Assembly: GCF_001543285.1 (NCBI RefSeq)
Contig: NZ_CP014164.1
Location: forward strand, 868,001-932,000
DNA: 64,000 nucleotides
From: Aerococcus viridans
Lineage (GTDB): Bacteria > Bacillota > Bacilli > Lactobacillales > Aerococcaceae
Direction of reading: 5' to 3'
The notes under the pieces are model-generated. The model was given only the letters and a program-made list of their open reading frames with translations, made no database searches and was not told the DNA's origin. Both the position numbers and the translations under genes were made by a program. The first letter of the stretch is position 1. Each line of letters starts with the position of its first letter. Shown here piece by piece: positions 53,853 to 62,561 of the stretch.

Positions 53853-54977
53853 ATGGCAAAGAAAAAAGTGGACGGCGTAACACTTAACCAAGCTACAAAA
53901 CAATTAATTGCTGAGAAAAAAATTCTTGGTACAATTCAATATACTGATTTAAGCGATAAAATCGCACAACCTTTTGCCTTAGATGATAAAGGTATGGATA
54001 GCTTGATTGAAAAATTCGAAGATCAAGGTATTGCCGTTGTTGACGAGAATGGCGAACCAACAATGCGTCAAATGGATAAAGAGGCCGACAAAGAAGCTGA
54101 AAAAGTGAAGAAAGAGGAAATAGATCCTACTTCTGTAGCTTCTGACGTTAAAATTAACGACCCCGTTAGAATGTACTTGAAAGAGATCGGACGCGTAGAA
54201 TTATTAACAGCAGACGAAGAGGTTTCTTTAGCACAACGTATTGAGCAAGGTGACCCAGTAGCTAAGCAGGAATTAGCTGAAGCCAACTTACGTTTGGTTG
54301 TATCGATTGCTAAACGTTATGTAGGACGCGGAATGTCATTCTTAGATTTAATTCAAGAAGGTAACATGGGTCTAATGAAAGCTGTTGAGAAATTTGACTA
54401 CCATAAAGGGTTTAAATTCTCTACTTACGCTACTTGGTGGATTCGTCAAGCCATTACGCGTGCAATTGCTGACCAAGCGCGTACTATCCGTATTCCAGTA
54501 CATATGGTTGAAACGATTAATAAATTAGTACGTATCCAACGTCAATTATTGCAAGATTTAGGACGCGAACCAACTCCAGAAGAAATTGGGGCTGAAATGG
54601 ATTTACCAACTGAAAAAGTACGTGATATTCTAAAAATTGCGCAAGAGCCAGTATCATTGGAAACACCTATTGGTGAGGAAGATGACTCTCACTTAGGTGA
54701 TTTTATTGAAGACCACGATGCAACTAGTCCTGATGACTACACTTCTGCAGAATTGTTAAAAGAACAATTAAACGAGGTATTAGATACTTTAACAGACCGT
54801 GAAGAAAATGTTTTACGTTTACGTTTCGGTCTAGAAGATGGTCAATCGAAAACATTGGAACAAGTTGGTCAACAATTTGGCGTTACCCGGGAGCGTATTC
54901 GTCAAATCGAGGCGAAAGCATTGAGAAAATTACGCCATCCATCTCGTTCAAAACAATTAAAAGACTTTTTAGAATAA
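53853..54977 (+). CDS. rpoD: Primary sigma factor RpoD (SigA)
   Basis: This 374-residue primary sigma factor shows region 1.1, then region 1.2 ([22 protein letters not shown]), region 2 ([60 protein letters not shown]), region 3 and region 4 ([40 protein letters not shown]). It should recognise the TTGACA/TATAAT promoters seen in this window. AAGGAGCG precedes the ATG. An ISL3 element is inserted immediately after it; the 8-bp target duplication includes the TAA stop, and the old terminator now lies at 56817. Confidence 0.97.
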   Translation: MAKKKVDGVTLNQATKQLIAEKKILGTIQYTDLSDKIAQPFALDDKGMDSLIEKFEDQGIAVVDENGEPTMRQMDKEADKEAEKVKKEEIDPTSVASDVKINDPVRMYLKEIGRVELLTADEEVSLAQRIEQGDPVAKQELAEANLRLVVSIAKRYVGRGMSFLDLIQEGNMGLMKAVEKFDYHKGFKFSTYATWWIRQAITRAIADQARTIRIPVHMVETINKLVRIQRQLLQDLGREPTPEEIGAEMDLPTEKVRDILKIAQEPVSLETPIGEEDDSHLGDFIEDHDATSPDDYTSAELLKEQLNEVLDTLTDREENVLRLRFGLEDGQSKTLEQVGQQFGVTRERIRQIEAKALRKLRHPSRSKQLKDFLE

Positions 54978-54993
54978 GCATGGTTCTATAATA

Positions 54994-55040
54994 AATAGTG
55001 TTGGTGAGATTTCATGTTGAATCTCATTGACACTATTTTT
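54994..55040 (+). terminator. Inward terminator at the left end of ISL3 copy 3
   Basis: An 18-bp stem with three G-U wobble pairs (AATAGTGTTGGTGAGATT with AATCTCATTGACACTATT) and an 8-nt loop is followed by TTTTT. It lies 17 bases after the rpoD stop and probably terminates rpoD now. Confidence 0.75.
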
Positions 55041-55053
55041 GTGTACGCAAAAA

Positions 55054-55116
55054 GGACATGATATCCTTAATGCATGTAAACTACGACGAATACAGAAAGA
55101 AGGAAAGATCATGTCC
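55054..55116 (+). promoter_or_regulatory. Inverted repeat over the transposase start of copy 3
   Basis: GGACATGATATCCTT (55054-55068) is complementary to 55100-55116, which contains AAGGAAAG and the ATG at 55111. The design is the same as in copy 1, with a different sequence. Confidence 0.6.
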
Positions 55117-56451
55117 CATACATCTATTATAAAACAACTCTGCGGTATTTTCGACAATAATATCGATATTACAATACCAAAATCTATGCATCTGTTGCCA
55201 CTTGAAAAGTATCATGAAATAAATCATTTCGTTTTACATGGGGTTCTTACGTACAAGCCTAAGGCTTGTATGCACTGTGGTGTAAAGAATACTGGTAATC
55301 AAGATATCATCAAACATGGCTTTAAACCAGCTATCATTAGATTACCGAACACAGCTACTAATCCTGTTTTACTTAAATTACAGAAGCAACGCTTTTATTG
55401 TAAACACTGTGCACAAACTTTTATCGCTGAAACACCATTAGTTGAAAAATTTTGCTGTATTTCTAAAACCATTAAAAGTCAAATTAGCTCCGAATTGATT
55501 GAAACGCAATCTATGCGGTTAATCGCTAAACGTTATCATGTCTCTTCTCCAACAGTGGCCAGAACTTTAATGAAAGCAAGTATGGGACTATCACCTAAGG
55601 GAAATTATCTCCCGAATCACCTCGGTGTAGATGAGTTTAAATCGACTAATCGTGTAGCCAATGCAATGAGTGCTGTCCTTGTGGACACGCATAATAGAAG
55701 GCTAATTGATATTGTCGTTGATAGAAAACAAGCGTCGCTCATCGATTACTTTTCTTCTTTTACCTGGACTGCCCGAAACAGCGTGAAGACAGTTTCGATT
55801 GATTTATATACACCTTATCTAGAGGTCATTCGCACATGTTTCCCTAATGCGAAGATTGTCATTGATCGATTCCATATAGTAAAGCTGTTGAATGAAACAA
55901 TCAATTCTATTCGTATTAAAGTGATGAATGCTATCAAAACAAGCCGTCCATCGGACTACAAAAAACTCAAAAAACAATGGAAATTGTTGTTAAAGAATGC
56001 TGAAGATTTAAATTTCACGGATACACATTATGTTCGTCAATTTGGTGAAGCAATATCAGAACAACGTATTGTTGATTATCTTTTGAGTATCTCACACGAA
56101 CTTTTAGTTACTTATACCCTGATGAATGAATTAAAATATGCCATTTCAACTCATGATATCAATATTTTTAATGAAATCTTACATGGGACTAAGAACCACA
56201 CTTTGCCAAGTCGTACGAGAAGAACCATCAAAACATTAGTCAAATTCTTGCCTTATATACACAACGCCTTAAAATATACTGTATCAAATGGTCCTACCGA
56301 AGGTATTAACAATAAAATTAAATTAATTAAACGAACAGGTTTTGGATATTCGAACTTCCATCATTTACGTGCAAGAATTTTAGTCCAATTCAAATTAAAT
56401 TACAAACCATCCAATCCTAAACCATATACATTTGAGGGGATAGCAAGTTAA
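55111..56451 (+). CDS. ISL3-family transposase (copy 3 type)
   Basis: This 446-residue ISL3 transposase has an N-terminal zinc ribbon (CMHCGVKNTG and CKHCAQTF), a helix-turn-helix (MRLIAKRYHVSSPTVARTL), and the DDE core: GVDEFKST, SIDLYTPYLEVI followed by VIDRFHIVKLLN, and GPTEGINNKIKLIKRTGFGYSNFHHLRARIL with the catalytic Glu. The frame is complete. The ATG at 55111 follows AAGGAAAG and is preferred to an upstream in-frame start at 55027, which lies inside the IS leader and has no family similarity. Confidence 0.94.
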   Translation: MSHTSIIKQLCGIFDNNIDITIPKSMHLLPLEKYHEINHFVLHGVLTYKPKACMHCGVKNTGNQDIIKHGFKPAIIRLPNTATNPVLLKLQKQRFYCKHCAQTFIAETPLVEKFCCISKTIKSQISSELIETQSMRLIAKRYHVSSPTVARTLMKASMGLSPKGNYLPNHLGVDEFKSTNRVANAMSAVLVDTHNRRLIDIVVDRKQASLIDYFSSFTWTARNSVKTVSIDLYTPYLEVIRTCFPNAKIVIDRFHIVKLLNETINSIRIKVMNAIKTSRPSDYKKLKKQWKLLLKNAEDLNFTDTHYVRQFGEAISEQRIVDYLLSISHELLVTYTLMNELKYAISTHDINIFNEILHGTKNHTLPSRTRRTIKTLVKFLPYIHNALKYTVSNGPTEGINNKIKLIKRTGFGYSNFHHLRARILVQFKLNYKPSNPKPYTFEGIAS

Positions 56452-56500
56452 CCCAGGGATAGTGGTATATTTTTGAATAAAGAGAATAAAGAGGACTGAA

Positions 56501-56609
56501 AGTATACGTCCTTAGCCGTGAACAAGCATGAAATCGAGACTAAGGCTCGATTTCAAAGTAGAGAGACCTTGGCTCTCATTGGTGCCACGGCTTTTAAGGA
56601 ACGTACACT
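56501..56609 (+). ncRNA. Conserved structured element of ISL3 copy 3
   Basis: It starts 50 nt after the transposase stop. The outer stem is like that of copy 1, with CCTTA and GCCGTG helices. The first hairpin reads GAAATCGAG/CTCGATTTC where copy 1 has GATATCGAG/CTCGATATC, a T-A to A-T pair exchange. The second hairpin keeps the ACCTTGG loop. Retention of pairing between divergent elements supports a selected structure. Confidence 0.55.
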
Positions 56610-56675
56610 GAAGGATAAAACACCATTTGTTAGAAATGTTATCTCATTGGTCACTTCCCTTGCCTAAAGGCAAGT

Positions 56676-56710
56676 AAAAAGCCAAACACATCACAGCGTG
56701 CATGGCTTTA
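56676..56710 (-). terminator. Inward terminator near the right end of ISL3 copy 3
   Basis: On the minus strand AAAGCCA pairs with TGGCTTT across a long partly paired loop, followed by a T-run. It faces into the element. Confidence 0.5.
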
Positions 56711-56816
56711 ACTTTATTGATTTCTTAATTATTATTAAAAACTAAAAAACGTATTCGTGTGCTTTGAAATTATTTACCAACACTATTTGTAAAAGAACCA
56801 TAAGCATTAACTATTC

Positions 56817-56847
56817 AAAAAAGCAGCCAATTGGCTGCCTTTTTTTA
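56817..56847 (+). terminator. Original terminator of rpoD, displaced by ISL3 copy 3
   Basis: AAAGCAGCCA pairs with TGGCTGCCTTT around ATT, with a T-run. It begins 10 bases after the right target duplication, so it originally followed the rpoD stop closely. Confidence 0.85.
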
Positions 56848-56849
56848 TG

Positions 56850-57290
56850 GCCGAAATTTCTCAACAATGAATCTTCGTAATTCAACTGCCATTTAACGAT
56901 GTACTTATCTCTTAACATTCCATATCCTGGAGACCAATCTGTTGCTTTAAAGGGAACGATAACTTTGATCGCGACTTTTCTAAATTAGCGAAGTAAGTTT
57001 GGAACTGGTCAAAATCATCTGACATAATAGTGACTGATACATCGTTAAAGTCGGGCTGGTCTTCGCTTGGAAATTCATCTGAGCATAACAATCGTTGGCC
57101 ATATGTTTCTAGGGTTCCATGCATCAGATAATAGGGAAAGGATTGCGGTAATTGACCGGGATTTTTAGATCTACCATTGAACCATATTCAACTGAGGCTA
57201 ATATCTTCCCGTCAAACTTTTCTCGATAATAGGTCATTGCGTCTTTTGCTTGTCCACAGAAAAAGAGGTAAGGGATAATGTCTATGATTT
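56850..57290 (-). pseudogene. Decayed VOC-family (PhnB/glyoxalase-like) gene
   Basis: On the minus strand, fragments in different frames line up with a PhnB-like VOC protein. IIPYLFFCGQAKDAMTYYREKF (57290 side) is followed by a frame change near 57130, then YLMHGTLETYGQRLLCSDEFP and SVTIMSDDFDQFQTYFANLEK. A second change near 56925 precedes YGMLRDKYIVKWQLNYED. No intact start codon is seen. A 70-codon open piece (56912-57124) is only the middle fragment. The gene is not functional. Confidence 0.7.
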
Positions 57291-57838
57291 CACACCTTTA
57301 ATTGTGCCTGTGTGCTCTAATTTTAACAAATTCTGCCAATGAGAAGAAAATTTGAACCCTAAATCTTACCGCTTACCAAAAAAGTAAATGACGAAATGAA
57401 CTAGAATAAGTACAATAAAGACAAATATTGTACCTTTACGTATCTTTAAAATGTTTTTGAAAATGATTTGTTTTTGACTGCTTATATAGAAACAAATGGG
57501 TTTTCGCTAAAATCTATTGAGTAAAAATGAGAAAAAAATGATTTAATTTTTATTTTTTGTTTGACCTAGCATTGAACATACCGTAAAGTACGTCAAAGGA
57601 AAAAATACTTTACAAACGAAATCACTAGGACTAAAGCCAAGCTTGATATTAAGTGTTAGGCTGTTGGTAACGGTGAGAAAGTGAAAGGGTAAGTATTTTA
57701 ATTTTAATAAAGCCAATCGGAACCGATGTTTTTAATAAAATCCCGCAGATCTCAGGCATTTTGCTTGAATTTGGGGTGTTTAAAGAAATTGGTGGATTTG
57801 GTGTGCAATCGATAGGTCATTAGAAAAGGGGAAAAATT
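57291..57838 (+). other. AT-rich leader region upstream of carB
   Basis: No complete gene is visible. A promoter-like pair, TTGACC (57561-57566) and TAAAGT (57584-57589) with 17-base spacing, would give a leader of about 240 bases before carB. Within it are a short ATCGG/CCGAT hairpin and a 29-codon frame from ATG 57726 that contains adjacent Arg codons (CGC AGA). On the minus strand a start-less fragment, ILKIRKGTIFVFIVLILVHF, suggests another decayed small membrane protein. I see no T-box, PyrR or ArgR motif that I can defend here. Confidence 0.4.
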
Positions 57839-60800
57839 ATGCCAAAGAGAACAGATATTAACAAAATTCTAGTTATCGGATCTGGTCCCATTGTTATCGG
57901 ACAAGCAGCCGAATTTGACTATGCTGGTACTCAAGCTTGTTTTGCATTAAAAGAGGAAGGATACGAAGTTGTCCTAATTAATTCGAATCCAGCGACAATA
58001 ATGACTGATCGCAAGATGGCTGATAAGATTTATATCGAACCAATTACAGAAGAAATGGTTTCTAAAATTTTATACGAAGAAAAACCAGATGCAATTTTAC
58101 CATCGCTTGGTGGTCAAACAGGCTTAAACATGGCTTTGACTTTAGATGCTTCAGGTATTTTAGAAGAACTAGATATTGAGTTAATTGGTACCAACCTTAA
58201 AGCCATTGACCAAGCAGAAGACCGTGAGTTATTTAAAAACTTGATGACTTCAATCGGCCAACCTGTTCCAGATTCGACAATTGTTCACACTGTTGATGAA
58301 GCGGTTGATTTTGCCAATGAAATTGGTTACCCGATTATTGTAAGACCAGCCTTTACCATGGGTGGTTCTGGTGGTGGTATCTGTGAAGACCAAGCATCAC
58401 TTGAAAAAATCGTTAAAAACGGTTTGATTTTATCGCCAGTAACCCAATGTTTAATTGAGAAATCAATTGCTGGTTACCAAGAAATCGAATACGAAGTCAT
58501 GAGAGATGGCGCGGGTGTTGCAAAAGTCATCACTTCGATGGAAAACTTCGACCCAGTTGGTGTACATACAGGTGATTCAATTGTGTTTGCCCCTAATCAA
58601 TCGCTTGATCAAGCACAAAATGACATGCTAGCAGATGTAGCCATTAAAATTATTCAAGCCTTAGAAATTGAAGGTGGCTGTAATGTGCAACTTGCCTTAA
58701 AACCGGATACACAAGAATACTACATCATTGAGGTAAACCCTCGTGTGTCTCGTTCATCAGCCCTAGCTTCAAAAGCGACAGGTTTCCCCATTGCCAGAGT
58801 GGCAGCTAAAATCGCAGTAGGGTATCGCTTTGACGAATTATACAACCCCTACACTGAAACAACTTTTTCCGAATATGATCCAAAAAATATTACTTATACT
58901 GTTGCAAAAGTGCCACGTTGGTCAAGCGACAAGTTCAAAAATGCGGATAGAAGCTTAACGACGCAAATGAAGGCAACTGGTGAGGTGATGTCACTAGGTC
59001 AATCGATTGAAGAAGCCTTGTTGAAATCAATCCAATCGCTTGATAACGGCCACCCACACTTATTCGATGTGGATGCAGCTAAAGCGTCAGACGAGAAAAT
59101 TTTAAAAGAAATTGTCGAAGTGAAAGATGACCGTATCTTCTACTTGGCAGAAGCGATTCGTCGCGGAATGACTGTAGAAGAAGCTGAAGACCATACAAAA
59201 ATCCGCCCATTATTCCTACAAGCCATTAAACATATCGTGGACATTGAAGCAGCGCTTAAAGATCAGCCACTAGATAAAGATGTGGTGGCAGAAGCGAAAT
59301 TAAATGGTTTTGATGATGAAACAATTGCACAACTTGCCAAAGTAACCGTGAATGAAGTGAAATCCTTTAGAGATGAACATGCGCTTGTACCTAATTTTCT
59401 CCCTGTGACCATCTGGGGTATGGGTGACTATGGTGAAGCAGGCTACTACTTCACTTCTTATGCTGGTGAAAACAAAGTTCATACAGCTACTGATAAAGAA
59501 TCTGTCTTAGTATTAGGTTCTGGCCCAATCAGAATCGGTCAAGGGATTGAATTTGACTACGCTACCGTTCACTGTGTGAAAGCCTTGCAAAAAGCTGGTT
59601 ACGAAGCCTTGATTATCAACTCAAACCCTGAAACAGTATCAACTGACTTCTCAATCTCTGACAAGTTATTCTTTGAACCAGTTACTTTTGAAAATGTGAT
59701 GGCTATTATTGAACGGGAGCAACCAATCGGTGTCATGATTCAATTCGGTGGACAAACTGCCATCAACTTGGCCAATGACTTGAAAGAAGCTGGTATCCAA
59801 ATTCTTGGGACATCGGTTGAAGACATGAACCGAGCTGAAGATAGAAAATTATTCGAACAAGCGTTAACCCAATTAAATATTGCCCAACCAGAAGGGGATA
59901 CTGCGCTATCTTTAGAAGAAGCCCTAGCTATCCCAGAAAAAATTGGTGGCTACCCAGTACTTGTTAGACCATCATTTGTCCTAGGTGGTAGAGGGATGGA
60001 AGTGGTTTATGACGAAGAAAACTTAACCACTTACATGAATGACGCCTTGGCTGAAAGTCATAAATTAAAACAAGAAGCGCCAATCTTGATTGACCACTAC
60101 GTTCAAGGGATTGAAGTTGAAGTGGACGCCATTTGCGACGGCACGGATGTCTTTATCCCAGGTATCATGGAACATATCGAAGCAGCGGGTGTCCATTCAG
60201 GTGACTCGATGGCTGTTTTCCCGACACAAAGATTATCACAAGCTGTCATCGACCAAATTATCGATGAAACCATCAAAATTGGAAATGGCTTAGGTACAAT
60301 CGGGATGGTGAATATCCAGTTCATCGTGGAAAATGACAAAGTCTTTATTATCGAAGTGAACCCTAGAGCCAGCCGTACAGTGCCATTCTTATCAAAAGTA
60401 ACGGATATCGAAATCGCACAAATTGCTACAAACGTGATTATGGGGACTAGCCTACAAGCACAAGGCTTTACTAGCGGAGTATTCGACTATACTGACGACC
60501 AAGTCCACGTGAAAGCACCAGTCTTCTCATTCACTAAATTAAATGGTGTTGATCCAGCGGTTAGTCCAGAAATGAAATCAACTGGTGAGGTGATGGGTTC
60601 AGGTAAAACATACGCTATTGCCCTACAAAGAGCCTTTGAAGGAGCCAACATTCAAGCAACTGACGAGGGTGCGATTGTCTTCAATTTGTTAAAAACAGAT
60701 TTAGGGGAAATCGAAGCGGACTTAACCAAGTTGCATCAGGCAGGTTACCCATTAGCAATCTACATCAATGACGCAGATGAAAAGCTTGAATCAGATAACT

Positions 60801-61018
60801 TTACAGTCTTCTCGAATACAGATGAGTTAAACCAATACATCACTGAAAACGATGTGCAATTAGTGGTGGATACAACAGGTAATGTGCCAGGGTATGAAAA
60901 CGGGTTGGCGACTAGATTGACTGCCATCAGCCAATTAGCGTCATTGTTTACCCACCTAGATACCTTTAAAGCCTATACGAAAGTTTTAGACGAAAAAGCG
61001 GTTGGTGCTAAGGTTTAA
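57839..61018 (+). CDS. carB: Carbamoyl-phosphate synthase large subunit
   Basis: This 1059-residue CarB makes carbamoyl phosphate for arginine and pyrimidine synthesis. It contains the two homologous ATP-grasp halves: the first opens VIGSGPIVIGQAAEFDYAGTQAC, the second VLGSGPIRIGQGIEFDYATVHC (about residue 555). Both have the EVNPRxSR motif (EVNPRVSRSSALASKATG and EVNPRASRTVPFLSKVT). The C-terminal MGS-like allosteric domain is shorter than in E. coli, as usual in Firmicutes. The small subunit carA is not adjacent. AAAAGGGGA precedes the ATG. The following argB-argF-argC genes point to an arginine role. Confidence 0.96.
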   Translation: MPKRTDINKILVIGSGPIVIGQAAEFDYAGTQACFALKEEGYEVVLINSNPATIMTDRKMADKIYIEPITEEMVSKILYEEKPDAILPSLGGQTGLNMALTLDASGILEELDIELIGTNLKAIDQAEDRELFKNLMTSIGQPVPDSTIVHTVDEAVDFANEIGYPIIVRPAFTMGGSGGGICEDQASLEKIVKNGLILSPVTQCLIEKSIAGYQEIEYEVMRDGAGVAKVITSMENFDPVGVHTGDSIVFAPNQSLDQAQNDMLADVAIKIIQALEIEGGCNVQLALKPDTQEYYIIEVNPRVSRSSALASKATGFPIARVAAKIAVGYRFDELYNPYTETTFSEYDPKNITYTVAKVPRWSSDKFKNADRSLTTQMKATGEVMSLGQSIEEALLKSIQSLDNGHPHLFDVDAAKASDEKILKEIVEVKDDRIFYLAEAIRRGMTVEEAEDHTKIRPLFLQAIKHIVDIEAALKDQPLDKDVVAEAKLNGFDDETIAQLAKVTVNEVKSFRDEHALVPNFLPVTIWGMGDYGEAGYYFTSYAGENKVHTATDKESVLVLGSGPIRIGQGIEFDYATVHCVKALQKAGYEALIINSNPETVSTDFSISDKLFFEPVTFENVMAIIEREQPIGVMIQFGGQTAINLANDLKEAGIQILGTSVEDMNRAEDRKLFEQALTQLNIAQPEGDTALSLEEALAIPEKIGGYPVLVRPSFVLGGRGMEVVYDEENLTTYMNDALAESHKLKQEAPILIDHYVQGIEVEVDAICDGTDVFIPGIMEHIEAAGVHSGDSMAVFPTQRLSQAVIDQIIDETIKIGNGLGTIGMVNIQFIVENDKVFIIEVNPRASRTVPFLSKVTDIEIAQIATNVIMGTSLQAQGFTSGVFDYTDDQVHVKAPVFSFTKLNGVDPAVSPEMKSTGEVMGSGKTYAIALQRAFEGANIQATDEGAIVFNLLKTDLGEIEADLTKLHQAGYPLAIYINDADEKLESDNFTVFSNTDELNQYITENDVQLVVDTTGNVPGYENGLATRLTAISQLASLFTHLDTFKAYTKVLDEKAVGAKV

Positions 61019-61135
61019 TGAATTCTATGCAAGACAGTGATCCAAAAAACATATCACTAACTTAAAAAAATCTTATAAAACATTTGACTTTATCATTATT
61101 TCCTAATAAAATAACAGTAATATTAAAGATCAAGT

Positions 61136-61376
61136 ATGAAGAGAGTAAGTGGTGATTGGATTCACAGCGAGTTAGGATAGAGTGGAAGCCTAATATGACG
61201 ACATCACTGAAACGCACTTCATAGATAAATTGGTGAGAGCAAGTAGCCAGTTTCGCTGATGCAGCGTTAACAAAATCGAGTGAATTCAATTGTTTGTCAA
61301 TTTGAGTTAACTAGAGTGGTACCACGGATAAGCCTCGTCTCTATGTTCTATTTGAACATGGAACGGGGCTTTTTTA
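61136..61376 (+). promoter_or_regulatory. T-box riboswitch 1 (tRNA-Arg), upstream of argB
   Basis: A Stem I region with GAGAGTAAGT on the 5' side leads to a specifier loop TGAAACGCAC, in which CGC (61213-61215) is an Arg codon. The T-box sequence AGAGTGGTACCACGG lies at 61313-61327. The terminator (61331-61370, AGCCTCGT with ACGGGGCT plus TTTTTT) follows. Uncharged tRNA-Arg would favour antitermination. It is followed directly by a second complete T-box. Confidence 0.92.
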
Positions 61377-61390
61377 TATATAAATGAATC

Positions 61391-61663
61391 GTAGATAAAG
61401 AAAGTAAATTGGGGCATATGTCAAGCGAAGTAGTGGTGGTGTGAGACTACTGATATCAACCAATTGAACCGCGCTTTATAGATTTCTTGTTAGGTAAAAA
61501 AACTGAACAAGGACGTGGTGTCCACGTTAGGATGAGAGATAGTCATTTTCCAAGGACTTGTATGCAAGAAATTGTGTTCAACGAATTAGGAAAATAACTA
61601 AGTAGAGTGGTACCGCGGTTTAACGCCTCTATGTTTGCAAAATGCAGATGTAGGGGTGTTTTT
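61391..61663 (+). promoter_or_regulatory. T-box riboswitch 2 (tRNA-Arg), directly upstream of argB
   Basis: A second full T-box has the aligned specifier loop TGAACCGCGC, again giving CGC (61470-61472). The T-box sequence AGAGTGGTACCGCGG is at 61604-61618, and the terminator 61622-61663 pairs ACGCCTCT with AGGGGTGT before TTTTT. The ribosome binding site of argB follows the terminator. Two T-boxes in series with the same specifier should sharpen the response to arginine starvation. Confidence 0.92.
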
Positions 61664-61682
61664 CGATGAATGGAGGAGAAAA

Positions 61683-62546
61683 GTGATAGAAATTAGTAAG
61701 CAAGATATTGAGAAGGCAAATATTTTAATAGACTCATTGGCTTATATTAAGGATTTTCACCAAAAAATTGTGGTGATTAAATATGGCGGTCATGCCATGA
61801 TTTCTGAGCAAATGCGTCAGCGGGTGATTTCAGATATCGCCTGGCTGTCGTACGTTGGAATGAAGCCGATTATCGTACATGGTGGTGGGCCAGAAATTAA
61901 CCGGATGCTTGAGCTGCAAGGGGTTGAGCCACAGTTTATTAATGGTTTGCGGGTGACTTCTAGTGACGTCATGCGGACAGTGGAGATGGTATTAACTGGA
62001 TCGATCTCACCTAATTTAACAACTATGTTGAATGAAGAGGGTGTTTCCTCAGTTTCTGTTTCTGGTAAAGACAATAAAATTATGGAAGCCGTGAAGAAGG
62101 ATGAGTCGCTAGGTTTAGTTGGCCAGGTAACCAATGTCAACACTGACTACCTACGCCAAATGTTAGATGATAATTTGCTTCCAGTGATTTCACCCATCGC
62201 TCATGGCCCCAAAGGAGAAAGCTTGAACATCAATTCGGATGAAGCGGCCGCTGCCATTGCCTCAGCTTTAAATGCTGAAAAAATGATTTATCTAACCGAT
62301 ATTAACGGCATTTATGAAGATCCGGCTGACCCAACAACTTTATGTTCGGTTATGTCCGCTGACCAAATCCAAAAAGCCATTGAAAATGAAATGATTACAG
62401 GCGGTATGATCCCTAAAGTGGAAAATTGCCTAGACGCCATCCAATCGGGCGTCCGTTCGTGCCAGATTATCGACGGCACCATTCCCCATGCTATTATCTT
62501 AGAGTTATTTACCAAAAATGGCATCGGCACCATGATTACAGCTTAA
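61683..62546 (+). CDS. argB: Acetylglutamate kinase
   Basis: This 287-residue N-acetylglutamate kinase performs the second step of arginine synthesis. It has VIKYGGHAM (phosphate loop), IVHGGGPEINRML, the substrate segment FINGLRVTSSDVMRTVEMVL, LNINSDEAAAAIASAL, and ITGGMIPKVENCLDAI, all typical of ArgB. The start is GTG at 61683 after GGAGGAG. An in-frame ATG at 61635 lies inside the T-box terminator and is rejected. argF follows 15 bases later. Confidence 0.95.
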   Translation: MIEISKQDIEKANILIDSLAYIKDFHQKIVVIKYGGHAMISEQMRQRVISDIAWLSYVGMKPIIVHGGGPEINRMLELQGVEPQFINGLRVTSSDVMRTVEMVLTGSISPNLTTMLNEEGVSSVSVSGKDNKIMEAVKKDESLGLVGQVTNVNTDYLRQMLDDNLLPVISPIAHGPKGESLNINSDEAAAAIASALNAEKMIYLTDINGIYEDPADPTTLCSVMSADQIQKAIENEMITGGMIPKVENCLDAIQSGVRSCQIIDGTIPHAIILELFTKNGIGTMITA

Positions 62547-62561
62547 AAAGGTGGTTTATAC

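Larger units (their letters stand above)
54982..56799 (+). mobile_element. ISL3-family insertion sequence of a second type (copy 3)
   Basis: This 1818-bp element is bounded by the exact 8-bp target duplication ATAAGCAT (54974-54981 and 56800-56807). The left duplication includes the rpoD stop codon. Inverted repeats begin GGTTCT and share AAATAGTGTTGGT. It carries one transposase, an inward terminator at each end, a start-masking inverted repeat and a structured element. The transposase is only distantly similar to that of copies 1 and 2, but the non-coding architecture is the same. Confidence 0.95.

Noticed and set aside
55027..55110. Longer start for the copy 3 transposase
   Set aside because: It lies in the IS leader between the inward terminator and the start-masking repeat, without a ribosome binding site.
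56912..57124. A 70-codon minus-strand frame as a small gene
   Set aside because: It is the middle fragment of a frameshifted VOC-family gene, and its ATG is an internal Met.
57561..57838. PyrR- or T-box-type regulation of carB
   Set aside because: Neither a T-box core (GGTGGNACCGCG-like) nor a PyrR anti-antiterminator motif could be found in the leader.
61635..61682. N-terminal extension of argB from ATG 61635
   Set aside because: The extension lies in the T-box terminator and has no family similarity; GTG 61683 follows GGAGGAG.
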